Source: Sphingobacterium sp. LZ7M1
GTDB lineage: Bacteria; Bacteroidota; Bacteroidia; Sphingobacteriales; Sphingobacteriaceae
Direction: 5' to 3'
Assembly (NCBI RefSeq): GCF_024296865.1
Contig: NZ_CP101134.1
Location: 372,001-436,000 of the forward strand
Length of the DNA stretch: 64,000 bases
Below are positions 25,136 through 34,700 of this stretch, piece after piece. Each line of letters starts with the position of its first letter. Positions within the stretch are counted from its first letter, which is position 1. The notes under the pieces are model-generated. The model did no database searches, was not told where the DNA came from, and saw only the letters and a list, made by a program, of their open reading frames with translations. Position numbers and translations under genes: made by a program.

Positions 25136-27520
25136 ATGAAAATTAAGATAAAAGGACTTTTGATTTTTGGTTTGATGGTAGCCTGTCAATCCACTTTACA
25201 AGCACAGGAACTTCCCTATAAAAATAAGGATCTTCCCGTAGAAAAACGGGTGGAAGACCTTTTAGGCAGGATGACCCTAGAAGAGAAGGTTGGTCAACTT
25301 TCAAAGGTTCTGGGTTGGGAAATGTATGATAAGAATGCTGGAAAAATAGGGTTAAGTCAAAAGTTTAAAGAAACAGTCAAGAATCAAAAGATCGGATTAT
25401 TATGGGCAACATTACGCGCAGATCCATGGACACAGAAGACTTTAATCACAGGTTTGACTCCAGAGGAGGCTGCTAAGGCAACCAACGCCTTGCAAAAATT
25501 CATGGTTGATAGCACGCGCTTGGGTATTCCATTGTTACTTTCCGAGGAGACTCCCCACGGGCATATGGCTATTGGAGCGACCACATTTCCAACGGCCATT
25601 GGCCAAGCGAGTACCTGGAATCCGTTTCTGATCCAAAAAATGGCGGGGGTAATTGCTTCAGAAGCCTCCGCAGTTGGAGCCCATAATGGCTATGGTCCCG
25701 TTTTGGATCTAGCTCGAGAACCAAGATGGTCAAGAACAGAAGAGTCTTACGGTGAAGATCCTTTTTTAGTGGGGAAGATGGGCCAAGCCATGGTCAGGGG
25801 CATGCAAGGAGAGAAATTTGGTCAAGCAGGAAAGGTGTTTTCCACTTTAAAGCATTTTGTGGCATATGGTGTCCCGGAAGGGGGGCATAATGGAGGTAGT
25901 GTTTCTGTTGGTGAGCGAGATTTGAGGATGAATTATCTATTCCCTTTTGAAAAAGCAGTTAGGCAGGGAGCTTGGTCCGTAATGACGGCTTATAATTCCA
26001 TAGATGGGATTCCATGTTCTTCAAATTCTTGGTTGTTGAATGAAGTTTTGAGAAAAGAATGGGGATTTAAAGGGTTTGTCGTGTCTGATCTATTGAGTAT
26101 ACAAGGTTTATCGGGAGGACATAATACAGCAGCAAATCCAGCAGAAGGGGCATCGCAAGCCTTGAATGCAGGATTGGATGTAGATCTAAGCGGTTCGGGG
26201 TATGGTAAGAATCTGTTGTTAGCTATCAAAGAAGGGTTAGTGAGTGAAGATGAATTAAACCAAGCGGTTGGAAGAGTCCTAACCACGAAGTTTCGCTTAG
26301 GTCTATTTGAAAATCCTTTTGTTTCAGAAAAGGAAGCCAAGAAGAAAGTGGCTAGTCCTGAAAATATAGAAGTTGCAAGACAAGTTGCTCGAGAGTCTAT
26401 CATATTACTAAAAAATGATGGGGATCTTCTTCCTTTGAAAAAAGATCTCAAGCGAATTGCGGTGATTGGACCGAATGCAGATAATGTTTACAATCAATTA
26501 GGCGATTACACAGCGCCACAGGCAGATGGCAAGGTCAAGACAGTTCTGGCAGGGATTAAGGAGAAATTGGGAGCAAGAACTGAAGTTGAATATGTAAAAG
26601 GGGCTGCGATCCGTGATATGGGGCAGACCGATATCCCTGCTGCAGTTGCTGCTGCGAAACGTTCGGATGTTGTGGTCTTGGTTGTTGGAGGCTCAAGCGC
26701 TCGTGACTTTAAGACTTCCTATCAAGCAACGGGCGCTGCAGAGGTGGAAAGTAGCAAAAAAGGGATTTCTGATATGGAAAGTGGAGAGGGGTTTGATCGT
26801 GCTTCCTTGGATATGATGGGCGATCAATTGGAATTAATGCAGGCTATTCAGGCAACCGGAAAGCCAGTTGTATTGGTGGTTATTAAAGGAAGGCCATTAA
26901 ACCTGAATTGGGCGGATGAACATATTCCTGCCATTCTTGATGCATGGTATCCTGGGCAAGAAGGAGGTACAGCAATCGCGGATGTGTTATTTGGGGATTA
27001 TAATCCAGCAGGTCGACTTCCTATATCAGTTCCAAGGTCTATTGGGCAGTTGCCGGTATATTACAATCATCAAAAGCCCAAACATCATCCTTACATTGAT
27101 GAAGAGTCTACTCCATTATATAGCTTTGGATACGGGTTGAGTTATACTGATTTTGAATACAAGAATTTGGAAATGGGTATATTAGAAGGGGATGAGGATG
27201 TAGTTGTGGAAGTTTCCTTCGATTTGGTCAATACCGGAAATTTTGATGGTGAAGAAGTGCCACAGCTATACCTAATCGACGAGGTCAGCTCCGCTGTTTC
27301 AGCAGTTAAACAATTACGTGGATTTGATCGGGTTCCTTTGTTGAAGGGAGAAACGCGAAAAGTTAGTTTTACCCTTGATCAAAATGATTTGAAGTTATGG
27401 ACTGCAAGCAAAGATTGGCAAGTCGAAAAAGGAAAGTTCAAGGTATTGATAGGTCCAGCATCCGATAATATTAAGCTGAATGGGGAATTTGAGGTTATGG
27501 ACAGTAAAAAATTGAAGTAA
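25136..27520 (+). CDS. Secreted glycoside hydrolase family 3 enzyme (beta-glucosidase/xylosidase type)
   Basis: 794 residues. The signal region MKIKIKGLLIFGLMVAC allows either a lipoprotein (LMVAC lipobox, Cys17) or ordinary cleavage after LQAQ. The N-terminal barrel holds MTLEEKVGQLSK, TFPTAIGQASTWNP, STLKHFVAYG and GFVVSDLLSIQG; the Asp of VSD is the expected nucleophile. The second domain (PAGRLPISVPRSIGQLPVYYN) and an Fn3-like C-terminus (FDLVNTGNFDGEEVPQLY) follow. The KHF motif is of the glucosidase/xylosidase type, not NagZ. Substrate is not determined by sequence; the fucose context suggests an oligosaccharide side chain or backbone. Confidence 0.92.
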   Translation: MKIKIKGLLIFGLMVACQSTLQAQELPYKNKDLPVEKRVEDLLGRMTLEEKVGQLSKVLGWEMYDKNAGKIGLSQKFKETVKNQKIGLLWATLRADPWTQKTLITGLTPEEAAKATNALQKFMVDSTRLGIPLLLSEETPHGHMAIGATTFPTAIGQASTWNPFLIQKMAGVIASEASAVGAHNGYGPVLDLAREPRWSRTEESYGEDPFLVGKMGQAMVRGMQGEKFGQAGKVFSTLKHFVAYGVPEGGHNGGSVSVGERDLRMNYLFPFEKAVRQGAWSVMTAYNSIDGIPCSSNSWLLNEVLRKEWGFKGFVVSDLLSIQGLSGGHNTAANPAEGASQALNAGLDVDLSGSGYGKNLLLAIKEGLVSEDELNQAVGRVLTTKFRLGLFENPFVSEKEAKKKVASPENIEVARQVARESIILLKNDGDLLPLKKDLKRIAVIGPNADNVYNQLGDYTAPQADGKVKTVLAGIKEKLGARTEVEYVKGAAIRDMGQTDIPAAVAAAKRSDVVVLVVGGSSARDFKTSYQATGAAEVESSKKGISDMESGEGFDRASLDMMGDQLELMQAIQATGKPVVLVVIKGRPLNLNWADEHIPAILDAWYPGQEGGTAIADVLFGDYNPAGRLPISVPRSIGQLPVYYNHQKPKHHPYIDEESTPLYSFGYGLSYTDFEYKNLEMGILEGDEDVVVEVSFDLVNTGNFDGEEVPQLYLIDEVSSAVSAVKQLRGFDRVPLLKGETRKVSFTLDQNDLKLWTASKDWQVEKGKFKVLIGPASDNIKLNGEFEVMDSKKLK

Positions 27521-27524
27521 GAGA

Positions 27525-27548
27525 AAGGCCAGAATTAATTCTGGCCTT
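27525..27548. terminator. Bidirectional terminator between GH3 and BNR genes
   Basis: A 24-base perfect palindrome, AAGGCCAGAATT then its complement, begins 5 bases after the GH3 stop and ends 6 bases before the BNR-gene stop. T-rich sequence follows on the plus strand. Confidence 0.85.
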
Positions 27549-27553
27549 CTGTT

Positions 27554-28588
27554 TTATTTTGGGTTTAAAACCACATGTTTTACATTGACTCTATTGTAGG
27601 TATAAGTTATATGAATCTTGCCTTTGGAATCTTGGAAGATAGTTGGATAGCTGAATTCACCTTTATCATGATTTTCTAATTCCATGAACTTTTTCCAATC
27701 CCGTCCATCATTGGAAAAGGCAATATTTAATTTTGCTCTTCCTTCCCACCATTCTTTTCCGGGAATGTCAGGATTGTAAACAATCCAATATTGGTTGTTT
27801 ACCGGTATGGCATCAGTTCCAGAATTGGGGTTGATCAGGTTTGTTTTTTCAAGATCTGACCAAGTTTTGCCATTATCGGTAGACCAAGATGAAATGACCG
27901 AACCTTCCCTGCTGCGGCAGAGCACTTGAATCTTATTGTCTGGATGTAAAATAACGCTTGGTTGAATGACATTCAAGGTTGATTCATGGTTGATTGGGTA
28001 TTTTTTCCATGTTTTCATATTCTTGTCTGCAATTTCAACATGGGCAAGCCAACGGGTTTCACTTAATTCTTCACTGGATGGAGAAACAACGGTACCATTA
28101 GAAAGCTGTTTAGGTTTATTTTTGATTGGGCCTAAAATTCCATCAGGTAGTTTTTCTGCCTTTGACCAAGTTTTTCCATTGTCTTTTGAGGTTTTGACCA
28201 TTCCCCACCATTCCCTTGGATTGGGGCCCACCTTATAAAAAAGATAGATGGTTTGATCGTTGTTTTTTCGGAAAAGCACGGGGTTCCAACATGGATAGGT
28301 TTTATCAGCGACTCCATCGGCCCAAATTGTTGGTTCTGACCATTTCTCTCCATCGTAAGTAGCTCCCCAGATCTTAACGTCTTGGTTGCCCTCATGGGTT
28401 CCTGCAAACCAACTGGCCAACAAAGTTCCGTCTTTTGCCTCTTCCATGGTTGAAGCGTGACATTGATCGAAATATTTGCCTTGCTCGAATATAAATTCAG
28501 ATTTCAAAATGTTGGGTTGGGGCGATTGTGAAAAAAGATTTAAGTTAAAGAGAAGAAGGAGGATTATATAGGAGGTTTTCATACGCAT
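27554..28588 (-). CDS. Secreted BNR/sialidase-fold protein, substrate unassigned
   Basis: 344 residues from the ATG at 28588 (MRMKTSYIILLLLFNLN, cleavage near LFSQS). A second ATG two codons later and a TTG three codons earlier are alternatives. Asp-box repeats SKDNGKTW and STDNGKTW, and the BNR_2-type segment ASWFAGTHEGNQDVKIWGA, indicate a six-bladed sialidase-fold propeller. The N-terminal R-I-P motif of true sialidases, which supplies an arginine for the carboxylate, is not visible. WWGMVKTS and WWEGRAKL are conserved-looking aromatic patches. It follows the second GH29 gene in the same direction after a long inverted repeat. Sialidase activity is therefore uncertain. Confidence 0.8.
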   Translation of the reverse strand: MRMKTSYIILLLLFNLNLFSQSPQPNILKSEFIFEQGKYFDQCHASTMEEAKDGTLLASWFAGTHEGNQDVKIWGATYDGEKWSEPTIWADGVADKTYPCWNPVLFRKNNDQTIYLFYKVGPNPREWWGMVKTSKDNGKTWSKAEKLPDGILGPIKNKPKQLSNGTVVSPSSEELSETRWLAHVEIADKNMKTWKKYPINHESTLNVIQPSVILHPDNKIQVLCRSREGSVISSWSTDNGKTWSDLEKTNLINPNSGTDAIPVNNQYWIVYNPDIPGKEWWEGRAKLNIAFSNDGRDWKKFMELENHDKGEFSYPTIFQDSKGKIHITYTYNRVNVKHVVLNPK

Positions 28589-28601
28589 TGATTTCAATTT
28601 A

Positions 28602-28645
28602 GATTACAATTTCTTATCCAGTATTTAAGATAAGAAATTGTAATC
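28602..28645. repeat. Perfect 17-bp inverted repeat between GH29 and BNR genes
   Basis: GATTACAATTTCTTATC (28602-28618) and its complement (28629-28645) flank a 10-base spacer. It fills most of the gap between the GH29 stop (28655) and the BNR start (28588). The AT-rich stem has no U-tract, so it may be an operator, an mRNA-stabilising hairpin or a weak terminator. Confidence 0.7.
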
Positions 28646-28654
28646 AGATAGTGG

Positions 28655-30085
28655 TTATCTTAAGCTGACTTGAATGGCTGTCGCATAATCTAGATTTTTG
28701 GCTGAATTCTGTACAGTGAGTATGTTTTCCTTTAGATTCCATTTTGCTTTTCCATTATGGCCTAGGATTTTCACTGCCTTAATTTTACTGTTGGCAGGGA
28801 TTTGGAATGAGAAAGAGGTTGGAGCACTGTATTTTTCGCCTTCGGACAAGTGGAAAACGTTAATGGTTTTATTGTCTTTGCTACGGGTGTAGTAATATTC
28901 ATTTTCATGATATGGAGCAACACTTCTTGTAGCGTAAATTGCAGACTCATTGATCTGCACCCATTTTGCCAATTCCTTAAGGCGATCGTATGCAGCCTGG
29001 TCAAAGTCTCCATTAGGTCCAGGAGCAATGTTCATCAGGTAGTTGCCACCTCGAGAAATAATCTTGACTAAGGTTTCTACAATCTTTTTTGTAGGCTTAT
29101 ATTGGTCATTAGGGACATAAGAGAAAGAATTTCCCATGGTGATACAGCTTTCCCAAGGAATATCTAGTGGATGTTCAGGAATAGCCTGCTCCGGTGTCAC
29201 GTAATTCTCCCATTTTCCGGGAACAGTCCGGTCTACTACAATGATCCCAGGTTGATTTTTTCTTGCCATTCCACCGATACGGTCCATATCGATGTCCTGT
29301 TCGACCTTGATGCCGCGTTGCCAGTCCACGGATTGGTCAATGGTACTGAAGGGTCTGACCCAGCCCCCATCAAGCCATAGGATGTCAACTTTTCCATATT
29401 CGGAGGTCAGTTCATTGATCTGGTTGTAGGTGTAGTTTTTGAAATTGTTCCAGCGTTCTGGATATTTAGTAGGGTCGTAATTTACATTTCTGTCTTTTGG
29501 TGGGAAATAAGGCCACCAATAGTGTTCTGTGTGCCAATCAGGTTTGGAGAAATAGGCTCCTATTTTGAAACCTTCATTTCGGAAGGAATTGAAAATTTCT
29601 TTGGTGACATTGGCCTTTGGGTTACTAGAGAACGGGGTATTCTTGGAAGTGATTTTGTAATCGGACTCTTTGGTGTCAAACATGGCGAAGCCATCGTGGT
29701 GTTTGGTTGTAAATACGACATATTTCATTCCGGCAGCTTTTGCTGCATCAGCCCATTTTTGGGGATTGAAATCTACAGGGTTAAAGGACTTCTGTAGGTT
29801 TTCGTAATTTTTTACATATTCAAAATAGGTTTTTCCGTGTTCGGGTTTACGTTGGGTCCAGCCTTCATCTTCAGGGCAAATACTCCAACTTTCCACGATT
29901 CCCCATTGGCTGTAGGTTCCCCAGTGCATAAAGAGCCCAAACTTCATGTCCTGCCACTGCTCCAGATTCTGGATGACCTGTTGATCAGTAGGTTTTTGAT
30001 AACCCGCGGAGACGTTGTGCGCTTGGCCAAAAGAAAGGGATGAAGCAAGGAGGAAAGCTGCGGTAAATAATGTTGATCTCTTCAT
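28655..30085 (-). CDS. Alpha-L-fucosidase, GH29 (second copy)
   Basis: 476 residues with a signal peptide (MKRSTLFTAAFLLASSLSFG). GH29 features are MKFGLFMHWGTYSQWG, MKYVVFTTKHHDGFAMFD, KIGAYFSKPDWH and the nucleophile strand KVDILWLDGGW. RGGNYLMNIAPGPNGDFD closes the barrel. The C-terminus is a short beta-sandwich. It is only distantly similar to the first GH29 protein, so the two probably differ in linkage preference. It lies downstream of susC-susD on the same strand but behind a hairpin terminator, so read-through or a separate promoter must drive it. Confidence 0.94.
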   Translation of the reverse strand: MKRSTLFTAAFLLASSLSFGQAHNVSAGYQKPTDQQVIQNLEQWQDMKFGLFMHWGTYSQWGIVESWSICPEDEGWTQRKPEHGKTYFEYVKNYENLQKSFNPVDFNPQKWADAAKAAGMKYVVFTTKHHDGFAMFDTKESDYKITSKNTPFSSNPKANVTKEIFNSFRNEGFKIGAYFSKPDWHTEHYWWPYFPPKDRNVNYDPTKYPERWNNFKNYTYNQINELTSEYGKVDILWLDGGWVRPFSTIDQSVDWQRGIKVEQDIDMDRIGGMARKNQPGIIVVDRTVPGKWENYVTPEQAIPEHPLDIPWESCITMGNSFSYVPNDQYKPTKKIVETLVKIISRGGNYLMNIAPGPNGDFDQAAYDRLKELAKWVQINESAIYATRSVAPYHENEYYYTRSKDNKTINVFHLSEGEKYSAPTSFSFQIPANSKIKAVKILGHNGKAKWNLKENILTVQNSAKNLDYATAIQVSLR

Positions 30086-30109
30086 TGGTATTAAGTTTAG
30101 GGGGTTGAT

Positions 30110-30138
30110 AAAAGAAAAGCCACGCGAAGTGGCTTTTC
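30110..30138 (-). terminator. Terminator or attenuator between susD and GH29
   Basis: GAAAAGCCAC (30114-30123) and GTGGCTTTTC (30129-30138) form a perfect 10-bp stem with loop GCGAA. On the minus strand it is followed by TTTTATC. It lies 22 bases beyond the susD stop. Confidence 0.8.
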
Positions 30139-30159
30139 AAATAATAATTAGTTTGGGCA

Positions 30160-31749
30160 TTAATTTACATCCCAGAATAATTTTGTATTAACGTTGTCTT
30201 GATCTTTGATAGCGTTGTAGTTTTCTTGATTGTACGTGATTTCATCTTGAACCATATTCCATTTTACAGGAACTGTTTTTTGGAAATCTGAAGTTTCAAC
30301 ACGGAATGCAAAAGTTGGGTAGTTTAATCTTCTCACCTCCGACCAGTTTTCTACAGATTGGATAATGTTGAAGTGTAACCATTTTTGCATAGCGATCAAT
30401 TGGAGGTTGTTTGTTCCCCATCCGATTTTATTGATATAAGCTGTTGTCTGAGCAGTAGTTGGAGCAGTAGGTTTTGCTACGGTTCCATCATTACTGATGT
30501 TTCTCAAGGAAACCTGTAGTTCAATGGATTCTTTGATCGCTTTTTCAAAACTAGCTTTTGCTGCTGTCGCGTTTCCACTGTTCAATTGATTTTCTGCTTT
30601 CAAGAAATCAACTTCTGAAGCCGTGATCAAGATACCAGGGAAGTTCTGGTTGCGAGAATAAGTAGATCTGTTATAGATGGCAATCTTACTCGGGTTAGCA
30701 GGTGTTCCAGCAATCTGTGATGATTGAACAGCACTTGTTAGCGATTGATCTAGACCGATGAAAGCTCCATTAGCACCAGCGCCTGGTTCAAACATAAATG
30801 GAAGTCTTGGATCTGCATTGTTTAACATGTGGTCAATCATTACTTTTCCAGCAATATTGTTGTTCCAGCTTTCAATTGCATCCCTAAATCCTCTTGCATT
30901 CACATCTGAGGCATTGTTGAAGATATCAATTTGGATATTATCTGCATTCGATGCTAGGACAGGGAATTTTGTTGGATTACCTAATATTTCATTGATTTCT
31001 TGGGTAGCTCTAGCAGAAAACTGTGAAGCTTTTCCAACGCGAGTCAGCATACGTAATCTTAAGGAGTTACAGTATTTTTTCCACAAGTCTACATTTCCGG
31101 AGTTAACCAAGTCTTGAGTCTTGAAAGAACTAACTACTGCTGCTGGAAGGGTATAAGTGCTCAACTCAGTACTGATAGATTTTAAATCGTCTAACATAGC
31201 AGTATAGATATCTGCAGCCTTGTCAAATTTTGAGTAGGAGATGGTATAATCACCACCATTTGTACTTAACATACCAGCTTGAGACCATGGAATATCGCCA
31301 TGTAAATCCACTTGTTGTTGCGTTAGGTCATAGAAAAAGACCTTTGCAGTCAATAAGAAGATTTTCTTCATTGCCTTTTCATCATCAGGGCTAGCGTTGT
31401 ACACTTTTTCAAATTCCCTGAACTGTGCCAATCCTCTATAGTATCTTTCCCAACGATCGTTAATTGCGGCCATACCTGGCGTTAATTGATCAGTGGTGTT
31501 TGCCCAGCCAATCGTTTGTAGATAACGGTGAATGGTTGGAGAAAGAGTTACAAAGTAATTTCTATAGGTTGGAACGACTAGTTCGATATAGCCATATTGT
31601 ACACCTGTATATTGTTTTTCGATGGTTGAACTCGTTACTTTAGAAGGGTTCCGATATTCAGCATCAAAGGACTCTTTTTTACAAGAGGTTATCGTTGCTA
31701 GTGATGCAGCCATTAATCCCGCGATCACCAATAATTTGTTTGTTTTCAT
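30160..31749 (-). CDS. susD: SusD/RagB-family nutrient-binding outer-membrane lipoprotein
   Basis: 529 residues from the ATG at 31749 (MKTNKLLVIAGLMAAS). The lipobox is ITSC with Cys near residue 23. The longer frame overlaps susC and has no signal, so it was rejected. TPR-like helices (KKIFLLTAKVFFYDLTQQQ, GDIPWSQA) and KAENQLNSGNATAAKASFE are typical of the SusD-like group 2. SusD caps the SusC channel on the cell surface and binds glycan. It follows susC with a 4-base gap. The pair defines this as a polysaccharide utilisation locus. Confidence 0.93.
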   Translation of the reverse strand: MKTNKLLVIAGLMAASLATITSCKKESFDAEYRNPSKVTSSTIEKQYTGVQYGYIELVVPTYRNYFVTLSPTIHRYLQTIGWANTTDQLTPGMAAINDRWERYYRGLAQFREFEKVYNASPDDEKAMKKIFLLTAKVFFYDLTQQQVDLHGDIPWSQAGMLSTNGGDYTISYSKFDKAADIYTAMLDDLKSISTELSTYTLPAAVVSSFKTQDLVNSGNVDLWKKYCNSLRLRMLTRVGKASQFSARATQEINEILGNPTKFPVLASNADNIQIDIFNNASDVNARGFRDAIESWNNNIAGKVMIDHMLNNADPRLPFMFEPGAGANGAFIGLDQSLTSAVQSSQIAGTPANPSKIAIYNRSTYSRNQNFPGILITASEVDFLKAENQLNSGNATAAKASFEKAIKESIELQVSLRNISNDGTVAKPTAPTTAQTTAYINKIGWGTNNLQLIAMQKWLHFNIIQSVENWSEVRRLNYPTFAFRVETSDFQKTVPVKWNMVQDEITYNQENYNAIKDQDNVNTKLFWDVN

Positions 31750-31753
31750 AATT

Positions 31754-34700
31754 TTAGAAGCTTGCACGTAACATGAAACCATAAGTTCTAGTTGCAGGAG
31801 AAGTACCCGCATTAGTAACGTTGTTTACCCAATAAGAACCACCTGTCATTTGTTCAGGATCTAAATCTTTCATTGATCTATAAATGAAGAATAGGTTTCT
31901 TGCAAATGCAGAGATCTGAAGGTTTTTAGCTCTTAAGCTTTTTGCTACAGAAGCAGGTAATCTATAACCCAAAGAAAGTTCTCTTAATTTGATGTAATTG
32001 TTTTTCTGAACATACAAACCGTAGTTTGAGTTAGAGTATTGAGGACCTCCCCAGTTGTAGGTTTGAGCGTAGTAGAATGCTTGAGAAATGATATTGGTAT
32101 TTGGAGAACCATCTGCTAAAACGCCGTCCATTACCATACCATCGTGGAATACTTTTTCACCAGCAGGGCCAGCGTTTCCAGTTGTTGCAATACCTTTACC
32201 ATCTTTGATATAGTAGCTTAGACCACCGTGCTCAGCATCCATTGCTGTAAGGGTTTCTTCCAATAGACCACGAGATTTCATCCAGTTGATACCAGTAGGC
32301 ATGGCATGTCCGCCCCAACGGAAGTCGATCAATGCATCTAAAGTGATGTTTTTGTAAGTAAAAGTATTGATGAAACCACCTGTTACTTTTGGCATTGCAT
32401 TACCCGCTTTAACCCACTCATCTGGATCTAATTGATAAAGACCATTATCATTAACAATCTTTTTACCACTTGCATCATACACATAAGGGTGTACCATGAT
32501 GTCACCCATAGATTGACCTACGTTAGCAACTAATCTTGCTGCAGAACCATCGTAATCTGCTAACATTAATTGGGAAGCACCACCAGGAAGAGCTTCTACC
32601 TTATTGCGGTTGAAGGCAAAGTTTAAGATAGAGTTCCATTTGAAGTTATCATTTGAAATAGGAGCTCCGTTTAATGCAAATTCGTAACCTGTGTTTCTCA
32701 ATGTACCTACGTTTGCTAGGATTGAGTTAGAACCTGTAGAATAAGGAAGGGTATAGTTTAAGATCTGGTCAACGATTTTACCGTTATAATAGGTAATGTC
32801 TAAACCTAATTTGTTATTGAACAATCTTGTTTCTAAACCGATTTCCAATTCGTGTTTGTTTTCAGGTTTGATTTTTTCATTACCGAAAGAAGAAGTTGGG
32901 ATCTGGGTATACAATACTGATGCATCCGTTCCTTGATTACCCAAAGTAGCTTGGGAATAACTTAAGGCACTTAAATAGATATCAGGGTATTTACCCACGA
33001 TACCATATGAACCTCTTAATTTAGCATAATTGAAGAATTCAGGCATTTGGAATGCTTCATTTAAGATAATACTGGTGTTTACGGAAGGGTAGTATAAAAC
33101 GTTGTTATCAGGGTGCATTTGAGAAATTTGCTCTCTTCTTAATGTACCTTCTACAAACCAGAAATCTTTAAAGTTAAAGTTGATGGTTCCGAAAGTAGCA
33201 TCACGTAAAGAGTTCAATTTTGTTGAGTTACCTCTTGAAATATTGTTAGACGCACTGATATCATACCAATTTCTAACAGATAATCCACCGTCGGTATTTG
33301 CTGATAAATTCGTAGTATTCAATTTAGTAGCTGTATAACCAAGCATTGCACCTAATTTTACATCTTCGGTGATTTGCTTGCTGTATGAAGCCAATAAGTC
33401 GGTGTAGTAAATATTTGCAGTCGTATTATTAGATGCATAGTATCCAGACTGTCCGAATGCTACCGGAATTTCGTTTGGTTGTTTATCATCTGTTTTTAAG
33501 TTCGTCATATCTGCAGAGAATCTACCGCGGATAGAGAAGTCTTGTGTTACTTGCCAAGTGTTGGTAAATGATCCGATCACCCTGTTTGAGTATTCATCAT
33601 ATTGTCTAGCCAAGTTATTCCACATGAAGTCTAATACGTCAGCTTTGTAGCCATTGTGTCTTAGGTTTTCTCCAGGTGTCAAACTTTGGTTAGAACCAGT
33701 TACATATTTATAGCCAAGGCTAGTGCTGTATCTGTCCAAATACCACTCTGGGTTATCGAAGGTCGAGATCATACCTGTAAAGTTGTTTACAAGACGGTCT
33801 GTCAAGAATGGTCTGTTGTGGGTATGTTGATTAACATAGTTTACTACGATATCTGTGGTCAATTTATCCCAGAATTTCATAGTTGAATTGATACTAGCGA
33901 TGTTCTTCTTGTTGTATGAAGAAAGTGCGGTCATTTCGTTGTCTTGTCTAGTCAACGAGAACCTTGTGTTTGCTTTATCACTTGTATGCGATAGGGCTAA
34001 GTTGAAGATGGTATTATTTGGGTTGTTGAATAGTTTGCCATATGAATTTTGCGCTACATAAGGTCTAACTTTACCATCCCAAGAAACAACAGGTTGGCCG
34101 TCGAATTTAGGACCAAAGTTAATTGTTGCCCCTAAAAGACCTCTTTTTACACCATCAACTGCTAGATCATCACCATAATAGAAGAACATGTCTTCGCCTT
34201 GGCCTGCATCAGCATATTGAGTTGTATAACCAGGACCTCTCACATCTTGAAAGCGAGGTAAGTAGGCAATTTGGTCATGGGTATATGTTGCATTAAAGTC
34301 GATTGCAACGCCTTCTCCACCTTTACCAGATTTAGTCGTCACCATAACTACCCCATTTAATGCTTCGGAACCATATAATGCGGCTGCAGAAGCACCTTTA
34401 AGCACAGTGATGGATTCGATATCTTCAGGGTTTAGGTCTTCTAATCCGTTACCTCTTGCTCTTTGGTCACCCCAGTAATTAGAGTTATTGAAGGTAGTAG
34501 TTCTCATTGGAACACCATCAATAATAATTAATGGCTGAGAGTTACCGGTGATCGAGTTGACCCCACGGATATTGATGTTAATACCAGAAGTAGCACCACC
34601 TGGAGCTGCAGAAATACGAACACCTGGCGCTTTACCATATAATGCACCTGCAAAGTTAGGTGATCCTGTTTTGGTCAATTCTTTTGCTTCTACGGTACTC

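Noticed and set aside
27554..28588. Firm call of exo-alpha-sialidase (GH33)
   Set aside because: The BNR fold is supported, but the N-terminal R-I-P motif is missing, so a named sialidase activity is not justified.
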